A DNA stretch of 14,487 nt from JBFXAM01 sp050184295. GTDB lineage: Bacteria; Planctomycetota; Phycisphaerae; UBA1845; Fen-1342. The notes below the pieces were generated by a model, which was given only the letters and a program-made list of their open reading frames with translations, was not told where the DNA came from and searched no databases. The stretch lies in contig JBFXAM010000116.1 in NCBI GenBank assembly GCA_050184295.1, positions 1-14,487 on the forward strand, in the 5' to 3' direction. Below are positions 1 to 7,256 of the stretch, in pieces (within the stretch, counting starts at the first letter, position 1; every line of letters begins with the position of its first letter). The position numbers and the translations under genes are program-made.

Positions 1-249
1 CCCGGCGAACAGAGCTACGTAGGGTGGAAACTCGTGCTCAACGGGAAGGAGGATCCGTACGGGCTCAATCTCGGTGAGATTCTGAACTTCCTCATCGTCG
101 CGGCGGCGCTCTTCCTCTTCATCGTGAAATTCCTCGGGTGGATCATGAAGGCGAAGAAGCAGGAGGCGGCCGCACCCCCGCCTCCGCCTCCGCCCACGCG
201 CGAGGAGCAGCTGCTGACTGAGATCCGCGACCTGCTGAAGAAGGCCTGA
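1..249 (+). CDS. mscL: Large-conductance mechanosensitive channel MscL, C-terminal part (5' truncated by window)
   Basis: The frame is open from base 1 and ends in TGA at 247-249, so only the last 82 residues are present and the start lies upstream of the window. MscL is a homopentameric inner-membrane channel that opens under membrane tension to release solutes during hypo-osmotic shock. The fragment shows the end of the periplasmic loop (YVGWKLVLNGKEDPYGLNLG), the second membrane helix (ILNFLIVAAALFLFIVKFLG), a basic stretch (KAKKQE) and a seven-proline linker. It ends with the cytoplasmic bundle helix TREEQLLTEIRDLLKK, which closely matches the family signature near the E. coli C-terminus. 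A GTG at 34 falls inside the periplasmic loop and is not a real start. The next gene is 318 bp downstream, so no operon is evident. Confidence 0.93.
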   Translation, partial: PGEQSYVGWKLVLNGKEDPYGLNLGEILNFLIVAAALFLFIVKFLGWIMKAKKQEAAAPPPPPPPTREEQLLTEIRDLLKKA

Positions 250-567
250 GCACGACTGGCACGGCGCGGGCGCGGCGCCCTGCGCGGATCGGCGCACGCG
301 CCCAGCATGCCACGGCGCGCGCACGCGATGGGGGCGAAATTCGGGCTGAGGGTCGCCCGGTGTGCGCCCCGGTCAGCACGCTCCCGCGACGCGGCGTTGT
401 CGGGTATGGTGGTGGCGCGCGAGCGGCGGCGGTTCGTGTGCGGCAGCGACGTCCGGGCGCACCCGCGCGTCGGTGCGCGGCGGGCCGGCGTGCGGAGCAC
501 GATCGGCCCACGGCTGAACGGCGCGCGGCTTTGTGACGACCCCTTTAAGTCGGAAAGGTCAATCGCC
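250..567. other. Intergenic stretch with no convincing gene
   Basis: Open frames cross this stretch on both strands, but their translations are Arg/Ala/Gly-rich with no domain-like pattern, and none has a good ribosome binding site. It holds the weak hairpin after mscL and, at its end, the ribosome binding site of the next gene (GGAAAGG, 552-558, nine bases before the ATG). I could not identify a convincing promoter for that gene. Confidence 0.6.
264..285 (+). terminator. GC-rich hairpin after mscL, possible terminator without a U-tract
   Basis: Fifteen bases after the mscL stop, arms GCGCGGGCG and CGCCC-t-GCGC can pair as nine base pairs with one bulged T and a CGG loop. The position suits a terminator. 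No run of T follows and such hairpins arise easily in this GC-rich DNA, so the call is weak. Confidence 0.35.
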
Positions 568-984
568 ATGGCGTGGCTCTACACGATCCCTCTGCCCGGC
601 GTCCTGCTGATCATCTACAACGTGCTGCTCTTCGGCGGCGGCGACATGGGCAGCCGACTGGCTGGCGAGATGTTCGCGGTGCAGTTGATCTCCGGCGCCA
701 ACTGGAGCGTTTCGCTCGCCGAGCTGCTGCTCGGTCTCGGCGTCGTGCTGCTCTATGTCGAGATGGTCAAAGCGACGCGCACCAGCGCCCAGTCGATCGT
801 CGATCACCTCTTTTCACTCGGCGTTTTCGTGGTCTACCTGATCGAGTTCATCGTCGTCGCCGGCTGCGGGAACTCGACTTTTCTGATCCTCGGATTGATG
901 GCGCTGCTCGACGTCATCGCCGGCTTCACGATCTCGATCGTGTCCGCGCGGCGCGACCTGGCGTTCCAACCACCGGTCGGTTGA
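568..984 (+). CDS. Conserved small integral membrane protein with four predicted helices, function unknown
   Basis: Predicted product of 138 residues. I chose the ATG at 568 because GGAAAGG lies nine bases upstream and the protein becomes hydrophobic at once; the open frame extends back to 307, but that extension is Arg-rich and unlike a protein. Four likely membrane helices lie near residues 6-24, 46-66, 77-99 and 103-126, with a short basic tail (SARRD). From memory, the motifs IYNVL near the N-terminus, LYVEMVKATR, SIVDHLFS and LLDVIAGF resemble a conserved uncharacterised family common in Alphaproteobacteria; no enzymatic residues stand out. It is the last plus-strand gene before a bidirectional terminator and converges on the protease gene at 1225-4422. 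The function cannot be assigned. Gene reality is well supported; family membership is from recollection. Confidence 0.82.
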   Translation: MAWLYTIPLPGVLLIIYNVLLFGGGDMGSRLAGEMFAVQLISGANWSVSLAELLLGLGVVLLYVEMVKATRTSAQSIVDHLFSLGVFVVYLIEFIVVAGCGNSTFLILGLMALLDVIAGFTISIVSARRDLAFQPPVG

Positions 985-1089
985 CCGCGCCGCCGCGGGG
1001 TAGCGACCCGCCGGGCCGGCTCGCGCCGGGTGTAGCGCCGGCAACACCGGATGCCGGCAAACACGGCGACCGGTCCGCGTCGACCGAGA

Positions 1090-1140
1090 AAACCCCCGGC
1101 CGACGATCGCGATACCGCGCGATCGTCGGCCGGTGTGTTT
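1090..1140. terminator. Bidirectional intrinsic terminator between convergent genes
   Basis: A perfect 16-bp inverted repeat (1096-1111 and 1118-1133, outer end CCGGCCGACG) encloses a six-base loop. It is flanked on the left by GAGAAAAC and on the right by TGTGTTTC, so each strand has a short T-rich stretch after the stem. It sits between the membrane protein gene ending at 984 and the protease gene whose stop is at 1225, where both transcripts converge. The symmetry and location make this the clearest terminator in the window, although the T-tracts are short. Confidence 0.82.
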
Positions 1141-1224
1141 CAAGTCCTCAGCCGCTGCCGGTCAACGCGGGCGCGGCGAAGCATCGAACGTGACGCGCCA
1201 ACCGTGCGGCGGGCGCGGACCGGC

Positions 1225-4200
1225 TTACGGCCCGGCGAGCAGCGCGACGAACGGATCGATGTCGAAGTTGTTGACCACGCCGTCGTTGTTGACGTCGCCG
1301 TTCAGGATGTTGCAGCCTGGGAACGTCGCCGCGTAGGCCGCCGGATCGGTCAGCGCCAGCACGAACGGGTCGATGTCGAAGTTGTTAAGCAGCCCGTCGC
1401 AGTTCATGTCGCCGACCACGGCACCGCACTCATCCGGGATGTCGTCCGCGTTCGCGTCGGTCGAGCGCCCGCTGGCGATGTCGTCGCTGTCGACGATGCC
1501 GTTGTTGTTGCAGTCGTCGAGCACCAGCTCGCAGCCGAGCCGCAGGACGGTAAACGCATCGACGCCGGCCTCGACGACCGAGTTGTTCGGGTTGTCGACG
1601 GCGACGAAGCGGACGCGCATGTTGGCGGTCTGGGGCAACAGGTCGGGGATGTTCACCTCGACCGTGACCCAGCTGGCGGCGTGCGAGACCGTTTCGATCG
1701 GCGTCCAACTCGCGCCGCCGTTGTTCGAGATTTCAACCACCATTTCGTCGCGCTCCGCGGGAATCGCGTTGTCGTCGTTGCTGTACCAGCGCGAATAGCG
1801 CAGCGCGAACGGCGGGCCGCCGCTGACGTCAAACGCCGGCGACGTGAGGACCGTCGGTCCGCCGTCGACGTCGGAGTTGCCCGCGACGTTGTCGGTGATG
1901 TAGCACTGCCCCGAGCCGTCGGCGTCCGCCGCCGGCGCTCCGCGCGTGCCCCCTTCGGGCAGTCCGCGGACCCACGGGCCGTCGGTCAGTGCCGTGTTCG
2001 TCACGGTCCAGCCGAGATCCGTCTCAAAATTGTCACCGAACGCCACGATGCTCTGCTGCACGGTCGCCGCGTTCAGCGTGGCCGGCGCGCCGGCGGGATA
2101 CGTCACCACGCCGACGGTCGCGCCTTCGACGGCGAAGTAGAACTCCGGCGTGGCGCCGCACACCGGCGGCGGCAGTGTCGCCGCATAGGTCTGCCCACCC
2201 GCGGGTGTCAGCGGCGTCGACAGAAACGCGCCGCCGCCGTAGCGGAAATGCACCTGTGCACTGCCGGGCACGAGCGTGTCGTTCACCACGCGAATCTGCA
2301 CCGACACGTTGCTCGCCACGCCCGGCTCCATGACGCTCGGAAGCGCCCCGATCGGAATGATGTCGATGTCCGGCGGGAAGTTGATCGGCGCGGAGGAGAC
2401 CAGCGAGTAGGGCTGCGGGCCTTGCGGCACGTTGAATCCGACCACTTCGACCGTCCACGTGCCGGCGGGCGGGTTCGCCACGAGCACCTGCTCGATGTTG
2501 TTCACATGATCAGCGCCGGTTTGCACGGCATTCGCGCTCGGGACGGCCGGATTCAGCGTCCATACGAATCGCTGTGTGTCCGACGGATCGCGCACCACCA
2601 GATCCAGGTCGTTCACCAGCGCGGGGTCGGCGTTGGCGGCCGCGGCCACGTCGTCCCACGCAATCATGATGCGCAGATCGCTGGCGCCCGGCGGGACGAC
2701 GACGTTGTACGTGTCCGAAGTGCCCTGGCCCGCAGTCGCTTCCGTCCAGTTGCCCGAGCGCATCGCGTCGATCGCCGCCGGTGCGCGCATCGAGCCGTAG
2801 CCGAACTGGTAGTCCGGCCCCGGGTTTCCGAGATCGACCGCGGTGTTCGCGAAGAACACCTTCAGCGTCGAGTTGCGCGGGTCCGGCAGACCGGGATACT
2901 GCACACGGAAGTCCTGAAGCAGCAGGGCGGCGACGCCGCACGCCGTCGGCGACGCCATCGATGTGCCGCAGAGCACCGAGTAGGAGGTGTCGCTCGTGGC
3001 GCTCGCGGACGTGACGCCGTTGTCGCCACCGGCCTGGCAGCCGGGCGCGCAGAAGTCGGGCTTGAGCCGGCCGTCGTCCGTCGGCCCCCAACTGCTGAAC
3101 GTGGTCATCGAGTCGTCGTTCGCGTTCACCGCGCCGATACAGAGGTGATTCTTCGCGCCCGCCGGCGGAGCGGAGCTGCGATAGTCGCCGACGCCCTCGA
3201 CGTCGCAGCGCGAACCCTGCCGCTCGTTGCCGGCCGCCCACACGATCCGGAACGGCGCGCCGAGGCTGCCGCGAACGATGTTGTCGATGACGCCATCCGT
3301 CACCCCGTAGTCGCCTTGGATCGTGCAGCTGAAGCCGTTGGTCTCGGTGTTCGTGCCGATCGAGTTATTGGCGATGTCGGCGCCGTCCGTGTTGATGGCG
3401 CTCGTGTAGTCCGCAACGATGTCGCCGGGGTTCGTGTACAGAAACGTCCCGCCGCCGCTGAACTGGAATCCGTACGAAACCAGCGTCACCGCGGGCGCCA
3501 TGCCGCGGTTCGCGCCGCCGCTGGCGGCGCCGCTGCCGCCGATCGTCGCCGACACGTGCGTCGCGTGCGTCGCGATGCTGGTGGTGTCGCGCCGCGTGAG
3601 CCGGCCGCCGAAGTCCTGATGCGTGTTGCGGGCCGTACCGCCGTCAAAAACCAGCACCGTCACGCCGCTGCCGTCGAGGCTGTAAGGCGGCGCCTGCGCC
3701 ACGTCGGCTTGCGTCAACGCGCGGTTCTGTGTGTTGGTCTCGCTCAGCGGCGGCAGCGGCGGCTCGATCCACTGCACCGATCCGTCCGCGGCCAGCGCCG
3801 CGATCGCGCTGCGCGGCAGCTCGATCACCAGGCCGTTCACAGGTCGGATCGTGTCGCGGATGACCGCGTTGTGTGCGAGCGCCGCCCCCATGCCCTGCTG
3901 ATCGAGGTCCACGTCCGGGTGGAAGACGACGTAGGCGCCCACGATCGGCTCGCCGTTTGCGGTCTGCCCGACGATCGAGTACGGCGGCGTTTCGCCGGCG
4001 ACGAAGATCGGGTGAAGTTTCCAGTTCGTCTGAATGTCGTTGATCGAGGTCAGCGTCGCAACCTTCGCGATCACCGCCGCGTCCGCGTCCGGCGCGAGCG
4101 AGGCGAAGAACGCCAGATCGCCGACGTAGTTCAGCAGGTGTACGCCGGCGGCAGTCAGCTCGGCACGCGTCTCATCGGCCACGGGGGCGTCGAACTGCAC

Positions 4201-4422
4201 AAGCACACGGTGCACGTCAGCACCGAGCGCCAGCGTGCGATCCAACTGGGCAGACTTTTCCGCGGGCGTCTGCACAGGCAGCACGGCGTGCCCGCTTCGG
4301 AAGCGCACCGTCGCCGCGTTCGCGGTGGGCAGCGCCGCACTTGCGGCCAGGAGTCCGGCGATCGCAATAATGCGCAGCGCGGTCGGTCGAAAATCGGATG
4401 GCTCGTCGGGTCGGATCAGCAT
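1225..4422 (-). CDS. Secreted subtilisin-like serine protease (S8, KP-43-like) with C-terminal dockerin-like repeats
   Basis: Predicted product of 1065 residues. ATG at 4422 is preceded by GAGG (4432-4429) six bases away. A Sec signal peptide (to about residue 36, ALPTANA) is followed by two I9-like propeptide segments (about 70-140 and 160-225). The S8 catalytic domain (about 250-550) has Asp260 (VLVFDGG), His286 (HATHV), oxyanion Asn399 (WAAGNE) and Ser488 (CGTSMASP), so all key residues are present. A beta-sandwich with IAWDD and ALVNDLDLVV (about 555-680) resembles the C-domain of KP-43 subtilases. A second Ig-like segment and a jelly-roll of MAM type (about 795-960) follow, then a calcium-loop segment (970-999) and two dockerin-like repeats (1004-1065). 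It likely degrades extracellular or surface protein and needs calcium. A weak extended -10 (TGATAGAGT) lies at 4508-4500 on this strand. Substrate unknown. Confidence 0.95.
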   Translation of the reverse strand: MLIRPDEPSDFRPTALRIIAIAGLLAASAALPTANAATVRFRSGHAVLPVQTPAEKSAQLDRTLALGADVHRVLVQFDAPVADETRAELTAAGVHLLNYVGDLAFFASLAPDADAAVIAKVATLTSINDIQTNWKLHPIFVAGETPPYSIVGQTANGEPIVGAYVVFHPDVDLDQQGMGAALAHNAVIRDTIRPVNGLVIELPRSAIAALAADGSVQWIEPPLPPLSETNTQNRALTQADVAQAPPYSLDGSGVTVLVFDGGTARNTHQDFGGRLTRRDTTSIATHATHVSATIGGSGAASGGANRGMAPAVTLVSYGFQFSGGGTFLYTNPGDIVADYTSAINTDGADIANNSIGTNTETNGFSCTIQGDYGVTDGVIDNIVRGSLGAPFRIVWAAGNERQGSRCDVEGVGDYRSSAPPAGAKNHLCIGAVNANDDSMTTFSSWGPTDDGRLKPDFCAPGCQAGGDNGVTSASATSDTSYSVLCGTSMASPTACGVAALLLQDFRVQYPGLPDPRNSTLKVFFANTAVDLGNPGPDYQFGYGSMRAPAAIDAMRSGNWTEATAGQGTSDTYNVVVPPGASDLRIMIAWDDVAAAANADPALVNDLDLVVRDPSDTQRFVWTLNPAVPSANAVQTGADHVNNIEQVLVANPPAGTWTVEVVGFNVPQGPQPYSLVSSAPINFPPDIDIIPIGALPSVMEPGVASNVSVQIRVVNDTLVPGSAQVHFRYGGGAFLSTPLTPAGGQTYAATLPPPVCGATPEFYFAVEGATVGVVTYPAGAPATLNAATVQQSIVAFGDNFETDLGWTVTNTALTDGPWVRGLPEGGTRGAPAADADGSGQCYITDNVAGNSDVDGGPTVLTSPAFDVSGGPPFALRYSRWYSNDDNAIPAERDEMVVEISNNGGASWTPIETVSHAASWVTVEVNIPDLLPQTANMRVRFVAVDNPNNSVVEAGVDAFTVLRLGCELVLDDCNNNGIVDSDDIASGRSTDANADDIPDECGAVVGDMNCDGLLNNFDIDPFVLALTDPAAYAATFPGCNILNGDVNNDGVVNNFDIDPFVALLAGP
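1247..1414 (-). repeat. Two-copy imperfect direct repeat encoding dockerin-like motifs
   Basis: Copies of 54 bases at 1247-1300 and 1361-1414 share CGATGTCGAAGTTGTT and align at an offset of 114 bases (38 codons). They encode GDVNNDGVVNNFDIDPFV and GDMNCDGLLNNFDIDPFV. Each has the D-x-N-x-D-G calcium loop followed by a helix, as in dockerin type I / EF-hand-like repeats. The near-identity of DNA and protein points to an internal duplication. Confidence 0.85.
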
Positions 4423-4602
4423 GAGCTTCCTCGGTTTGCAAGGCCTGTGAGAGTCCGGAACACGGGGGCGGGACAGACCCCTGTCAGCGCATGTCGTTGA
4501 CTCTATCAGGTTGCGGCGTCGCGAGGAATGGCGTTTTTGGGCAGGGTCTGATAATGAGGGTGCGCCCAGGCTTTCGGTTTGCGTTCGACCGCACGCCGCC
4601 CA
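4423..4602. other. Short intergenic region upstream of the protease gene, with a small inverted repeat
   Basis: 180 bases between two minus-strand genes, presumably holding the protease promoter. On the minus strand an extended -10-like TGATAGAGT lies at 4508-4500, about 80 bases before the ATG, without a good -35 box. A GACAG-accc-CTGTC inverted repeat sits at 4472-4485 within the phrase GGGACAGACCCCTGTC. The gap and the possible own promoter argue against tight co-transcription with the membrane protease homologue. Confidence 0.35.
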
Positions 4603-5361
4603 TCACCAGAATTGCCAGTCCCGGGCCGCCAGCACGTACACGTACAAGAACAGGTTGGTGAACGCGTGCACCAGCACCAGGAACAGAATGCTCTTCTTCC
4701 AGTAGAACAGCCCGTTGAACGCGAACCAGCAGAAGATGCTGATCAGCCAGTTCGACGGGTGCTGAAGCGTCGACAGCAGCGACGTTCCGAGGAACGAACG
4801 CCAGCTGAACGTGCCCAGCGGCACACGCTCAAAGTCGTCCCAGCGAATGAGCGCGCGCAACAGGAACGCGCGCCAGAACAGCTCCTCGACGATCGGAACC
4901 GCCGTGCACGCCACCGCCACCTTCAGCACCGCGGTCACCCAGAACTCGGTTGCGTCAGTCCAGATCGTCGTGGGATCTTGGAATTCGCCGGCGGTGAACA
5001 GCGGCAGCGGAATGTGCATCGGAACGCCGAGCCGGTTGAACACGTGTTGCCCGCCCGCCCACAGCACCGCGCACGCGGCGCCCGCCGCAATCGCCAGCAG
5101 CAGGTGTGGCCTACCCAAGGGCGGCAGGTGTTTTCGCACCAGCCAGAACACGGCGAGGGATCCGGCGCCGCGCAGAATGTGCGAGAGCCAGCGCGCCTGG
5201 GTGTCGAACGGCTCGATGCTCTGAAGCGCCAGCAGGAGCAGGTAGGCGAGGTAGGGCGCCATCAGCGCCATGTCCGGCCGCTCGCGAAGCCAGCCGTCGA
5301 GCTGCGTTCTCCACAAGGGGCCGGCGTCGGGTGTGGGGCGCGAGCGAGACGGGTCGTCCAC
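4603..5361 (-). CDS. CPBP/CAAX prenyl protease-related membrane protein (exosortase-associated type)
   Basis: Predicted product of 252 residues with a GTG start at 5361; GGAG lies at 5374-5371, nine bases upstream. It is a multi-helix membrane protein whose second half carries the CPBP (type II CAAX / ABI) intramembrane protease signature. This comprises Glu159-Glu160 and Arg164 (EELFWR, the EExxxR motif), His201 (LLSTLQHP) and His232/Asn236 (VHAFTN). In the Rce1 structure these residues form the glutamate/histidine active site. The arrangement DFERVPLGTFSW, QHPSNW and YVLA...WQFW resembles the family I remember as CAAX prenyl protease-related protein TIGR03008, often linked to exosortase/PEP-CTERM surface sorting. 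No exosortase or PEP-CTERM signal is visible here. Substrate is unknown and a non-proteolytic role is possible. It shares strand with the downstream secreted protease but with a 180-base gap. Confidence 0.9.
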   Translation of the reverse strand: MDDPSRSRPTPDAGPLWRTQLDGWLRERPDMALMAPYLAYLLLLALQSIEPFDTQARWLSHILRGAGSLAVFWLVRKHLPPLGRPHLLLAIAAGAACAVLWAGGQHVFNRLGVPMHIPLPLFTAGEFQDPTTIWTDATEFWVTAVLKVAVACTAVPIVEELFWRAFLLRALIRWDDFERVPLGTFSWRSFLGTSLLSTLQHPSNWLISIFCWFAFNGLFYWKKSILFLVLVHAFTNLFLYVYVLAARDWQFW

Positions 5362-5760
5362 GAAGTGGTTCTCCAGGCGTAGCCGGGGCGCGCAACACGC
5401 TGTCTGATCGGCCGGCCGCGCAGCCTAACCTGAGTCCGCGGGACGTGTCTAACGCAGCGGCGGCGACTGCGCGCGGGCGGCGATCCGCTCGCGGAGCATG
5501 TGCCGTGCGCGGGCGGTTTTCGGTCGCGGGTCGACCTTGCGCGCGTGGCAGCGGCCTTCGGAATCCTCAGCGCAAGGCGGGGGCTGGGGGTGCGGACCGG
5601 CGCGGGGGGAGCTCGAAACGCCGTGACCTGCCGTTGGCGCGGCGGGCTCTGATGGCCGCCAGCAACCGCGCGTCGGCGCAGCGCGTTCGGACGGCGGGCG
5701 CCGCCCGGTGCATCCGCCGCGCCCGCGCGCCGTCGAACGCGTCGGGTAGAATGTCACACG
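5362..5760. other. Divergent intergenic region with no convincing gene
   Basis: 399 bases between the minus-strand membrane protease homologue and the plus-strand secreted protein gene. Frames open here are Arg/Ala/Pro-rich extensions of shadow frames and show no domain pattern or ribosome binding site. The right edge carries a -10-like hexamer directly before the ATG at 5761. On the left I see only the GGAG of the minus-strand gene. No clear inverted repeat, RNA gene or mobile-element end was found. Confidence 0.55.
5747..5752 (+). promoter_or_regulatory. Putative -10 box giving a leaderless transcript
   Basis: TAGAAT (consensus TATAAT, one mismatch) ends eight bases before the ATG at 5761. 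A start point six to eight bases after the box would fall at or beside the start codon. No Shine-Dalgarno sequence precedes this ATG, which agrees with leaderless translation. No good -35 box is visible around 5724-5729, a region that is purely GC, so the call is tentative. Confidence 0.45.
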
Positions 5761-7218
5761 ATGACCGCCACTCCCTCGCGTCAACGGTGTGTCCGCCGCG
5801 CATTCGGGACGTGCATTGCGTTCGCGCTGTTTCTTGTTCTTCCGGCCGGCCCAGCCGCGGCGGCGGCGCCGCCGGGGACCGTGCTCGCTGCCGAGCAGCA
5901 GGCGTTTCTCGACAAGCTCTCGCTGGCCCGCGCGCGAACGGAGCTGCGGGAGCGCGTCCACGCGTTGCGACTGCGCCACGACGTGACGATTGGGGTGTGG
6001 GCGGAGCGCGACGTAGAGCGCGACCGCGCGCTGCGGCAGTGGCTGCGCGCGCGGCCGCGGCACGGCACAGCGCGGCGCTACTCGGATCAGACGGGCGAGA
6101 GCGATGTGCGCGTCGAACCGCACGAGTTGCGGGAGTTCCTCACCGACCTGCGGCAGCGCTGCTCCGGCGACGACGCCGACGCGATCAAGCCCGAGACCAT
6201 CACGGAAGCGGCGCGCGACTGGCCGATCGTGTGGGCGACAGGCAGCGCGGCACTGGGGGAGCGCACGAGCGAAGCCAAGCCCGTCGGCTGGGACGACGTG
6301 CGGCTCGAAGGGTTGCAGGTCGTGCGCCGCGCTGCCGAAGCGGACGCGCTCGCCGAGTTGATCACGCGCGCCGGCCGGCTGAAAGTCACCAACGCGCGAA
6401 GGCTGAGCGAGTTTCTCGATTCCAGCGACGAGCTGCGGGCGGCGGTCCGCGCCGCCATCGAGAAAACCGCGACGAAGCAGGTCGACTTCGCGCCCGATCA
6501 GGTCGCCGTCGCGGAGGCGTCGCTCGGCATCACCGATTTGATGCGCATTCTCAGCACGGCGTGCGAACAGCAGTACCAGGGTGAGAGCTTTCGCGCCGCC
6601 GACTTCCGCGAGATGACGCTGATCAACGAGCATGTCGAGCTGCGCGGCATCGGACTGGCGTCGCCGCCGCCGCAGTATCGGATGACCCCCGAGTTCCAAC
6701 TGATCGAGCTCGACGCGCCCGGCTGGATCCACACGACCGCCGACGCGGTCGGACGCTTCGACGCGACCGACGATCCGAGCCTCGACACGAACGGCCGCAT
6801 CCAGGCGGCGCGGTGGACCGCGCTGGACGGATTGCGACGCAACATCGAAGCCCTTGCGGTGCGCAAGGACGTGACGCTGGAGCAGTTTCTCGCGATGCGG
6901 CCGGAGCTGAAGGATGACGTGGTGGTGTTTCTCAGCGGCGCGCGGCTCGTGAACGCGCCGAAGGCCGGACCCGAGGACATCGTCGAAGCGCGCGTGGAGC
7001 TGCCGCTGGCGAAGCTGTGGGACATCGTGCGTCGCGGCATGCGAACGATCGAGGTCGAGCCGGCGGAACTCGCGACCACGCGCCCCGCGACCGAGCCGGA
7101 GCGAACGCCGCGGGTCCGTGAGCCGGCAGTGGCGTCGGACGCGCCCGATGAGCGGCCGGCGCGGCTCCCGCCGCGACCGTCGTCGCCGGCAACCCAGCCG
7201 GGCGCAGCGAAGCCGTAG
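5761..7218 (+). CDS. Secreted protein with two LPP20-like repeats, function unknown
   Basis: Predicted product of 485 residues. The ATG at 5761 gives a good Sec signal peptide (CIAFALFLVLPAGPAAAAA, cleavage near 35-37); no lipobox cysteine is seen. A charged helical region follows (45-135). Two segments then look like copies of one fold: 154-262 (WATGSAALG, VRRAAEADALAEL, RRLSEFL, AVAEASLGITDLMRIL) and 320-427 (WIHTTADAVG, IQAARWTALDGL, LEQFL, VEARVELPLAKLWDIV). Each runs strand - Ala-rich helix - loop - strand, as in LPP20/FlgT-N type domains of envelope proteins. The tail (430-485) is Pro/Arg-rich and probably disordered. The next gene follows after 38 bases on the same strand and also carries this fold, which suggests an operon. 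The family call is by pattern and is uncertain; no catalytic motif is visible. Confidence 0.83.
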   Translation: MTATPSRQRCVRRAFGTCIAFALFLVLPAGPAAAAAPPGTVLAAEQQAFLDKLSLARARTELRERVHALRLRHDVTIGVWAERDVERDRALRQWLRARPRHGTARRYSDQTGESDVRVEPHELREFLTDLRQRCSGDDADAIKPETITEAARDWPIVWATGSAALGERTSEAKPVGWDDVRLEGLQVVRRAAEADALAELITRAGRLKVTNARRLSEFLDSSDELRAAVRAAIEKTATKQVDFAPDQVAVAEASLGITDLMRILSTACEQQYQGESFRAADFREMTLINEHVELRGIGLASPPPQYRMTPEFQLIELDAPGWIHTTADAVGRFDATDDPSLDTNGRIQAARWTALDGLRRNIEALAVRKDVTLEQFLAMRPELKDDVVVFLSGARLVNAPKAGPEDIVEARVELPLAKLWDIVRRGMRTIEVEPAELATTRPATEPERTPRVREPAVASDAPDERPARLPPRPSSPATQPGAAKP

Positions 7219-7256
7219 ATGCGACAGTCGCGATCGTGCGCGGGGAGACGAGGCCA

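Noticed and set aside
256..271. CTGGCACG-GCGC-GGGC resembling a sigma-54 promoter after mscL
   Set aside because: The -24 half matches but the -12 half lacks TT, it is about 300 bases from the next start, and a seven-base match is expected by chance in a window of this size.
307..567. N-terminal extension of the small membrane protein back to 307
   Set aside because: The added residues are Arg-rich and unlike a protein, while the ATG at 568 has GGAAAGG at the right distance.
1051..4500. A 1149-codon open frame on the plus strand opposite the subtilase gene
   Set aside because: Its translation is Arg/Val/His/Asp-rich with no domains. It is the antisense shadow expected where a GC-rich gene has G or C at third positions; the minus strand encodes a complete S8 protease.
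4497..4560. TTGACT and TGATAAT on the plus strand suggesting a promoter
   Set aside because: The spacing between them is far too long and no plus-strand gene follows before 5761.
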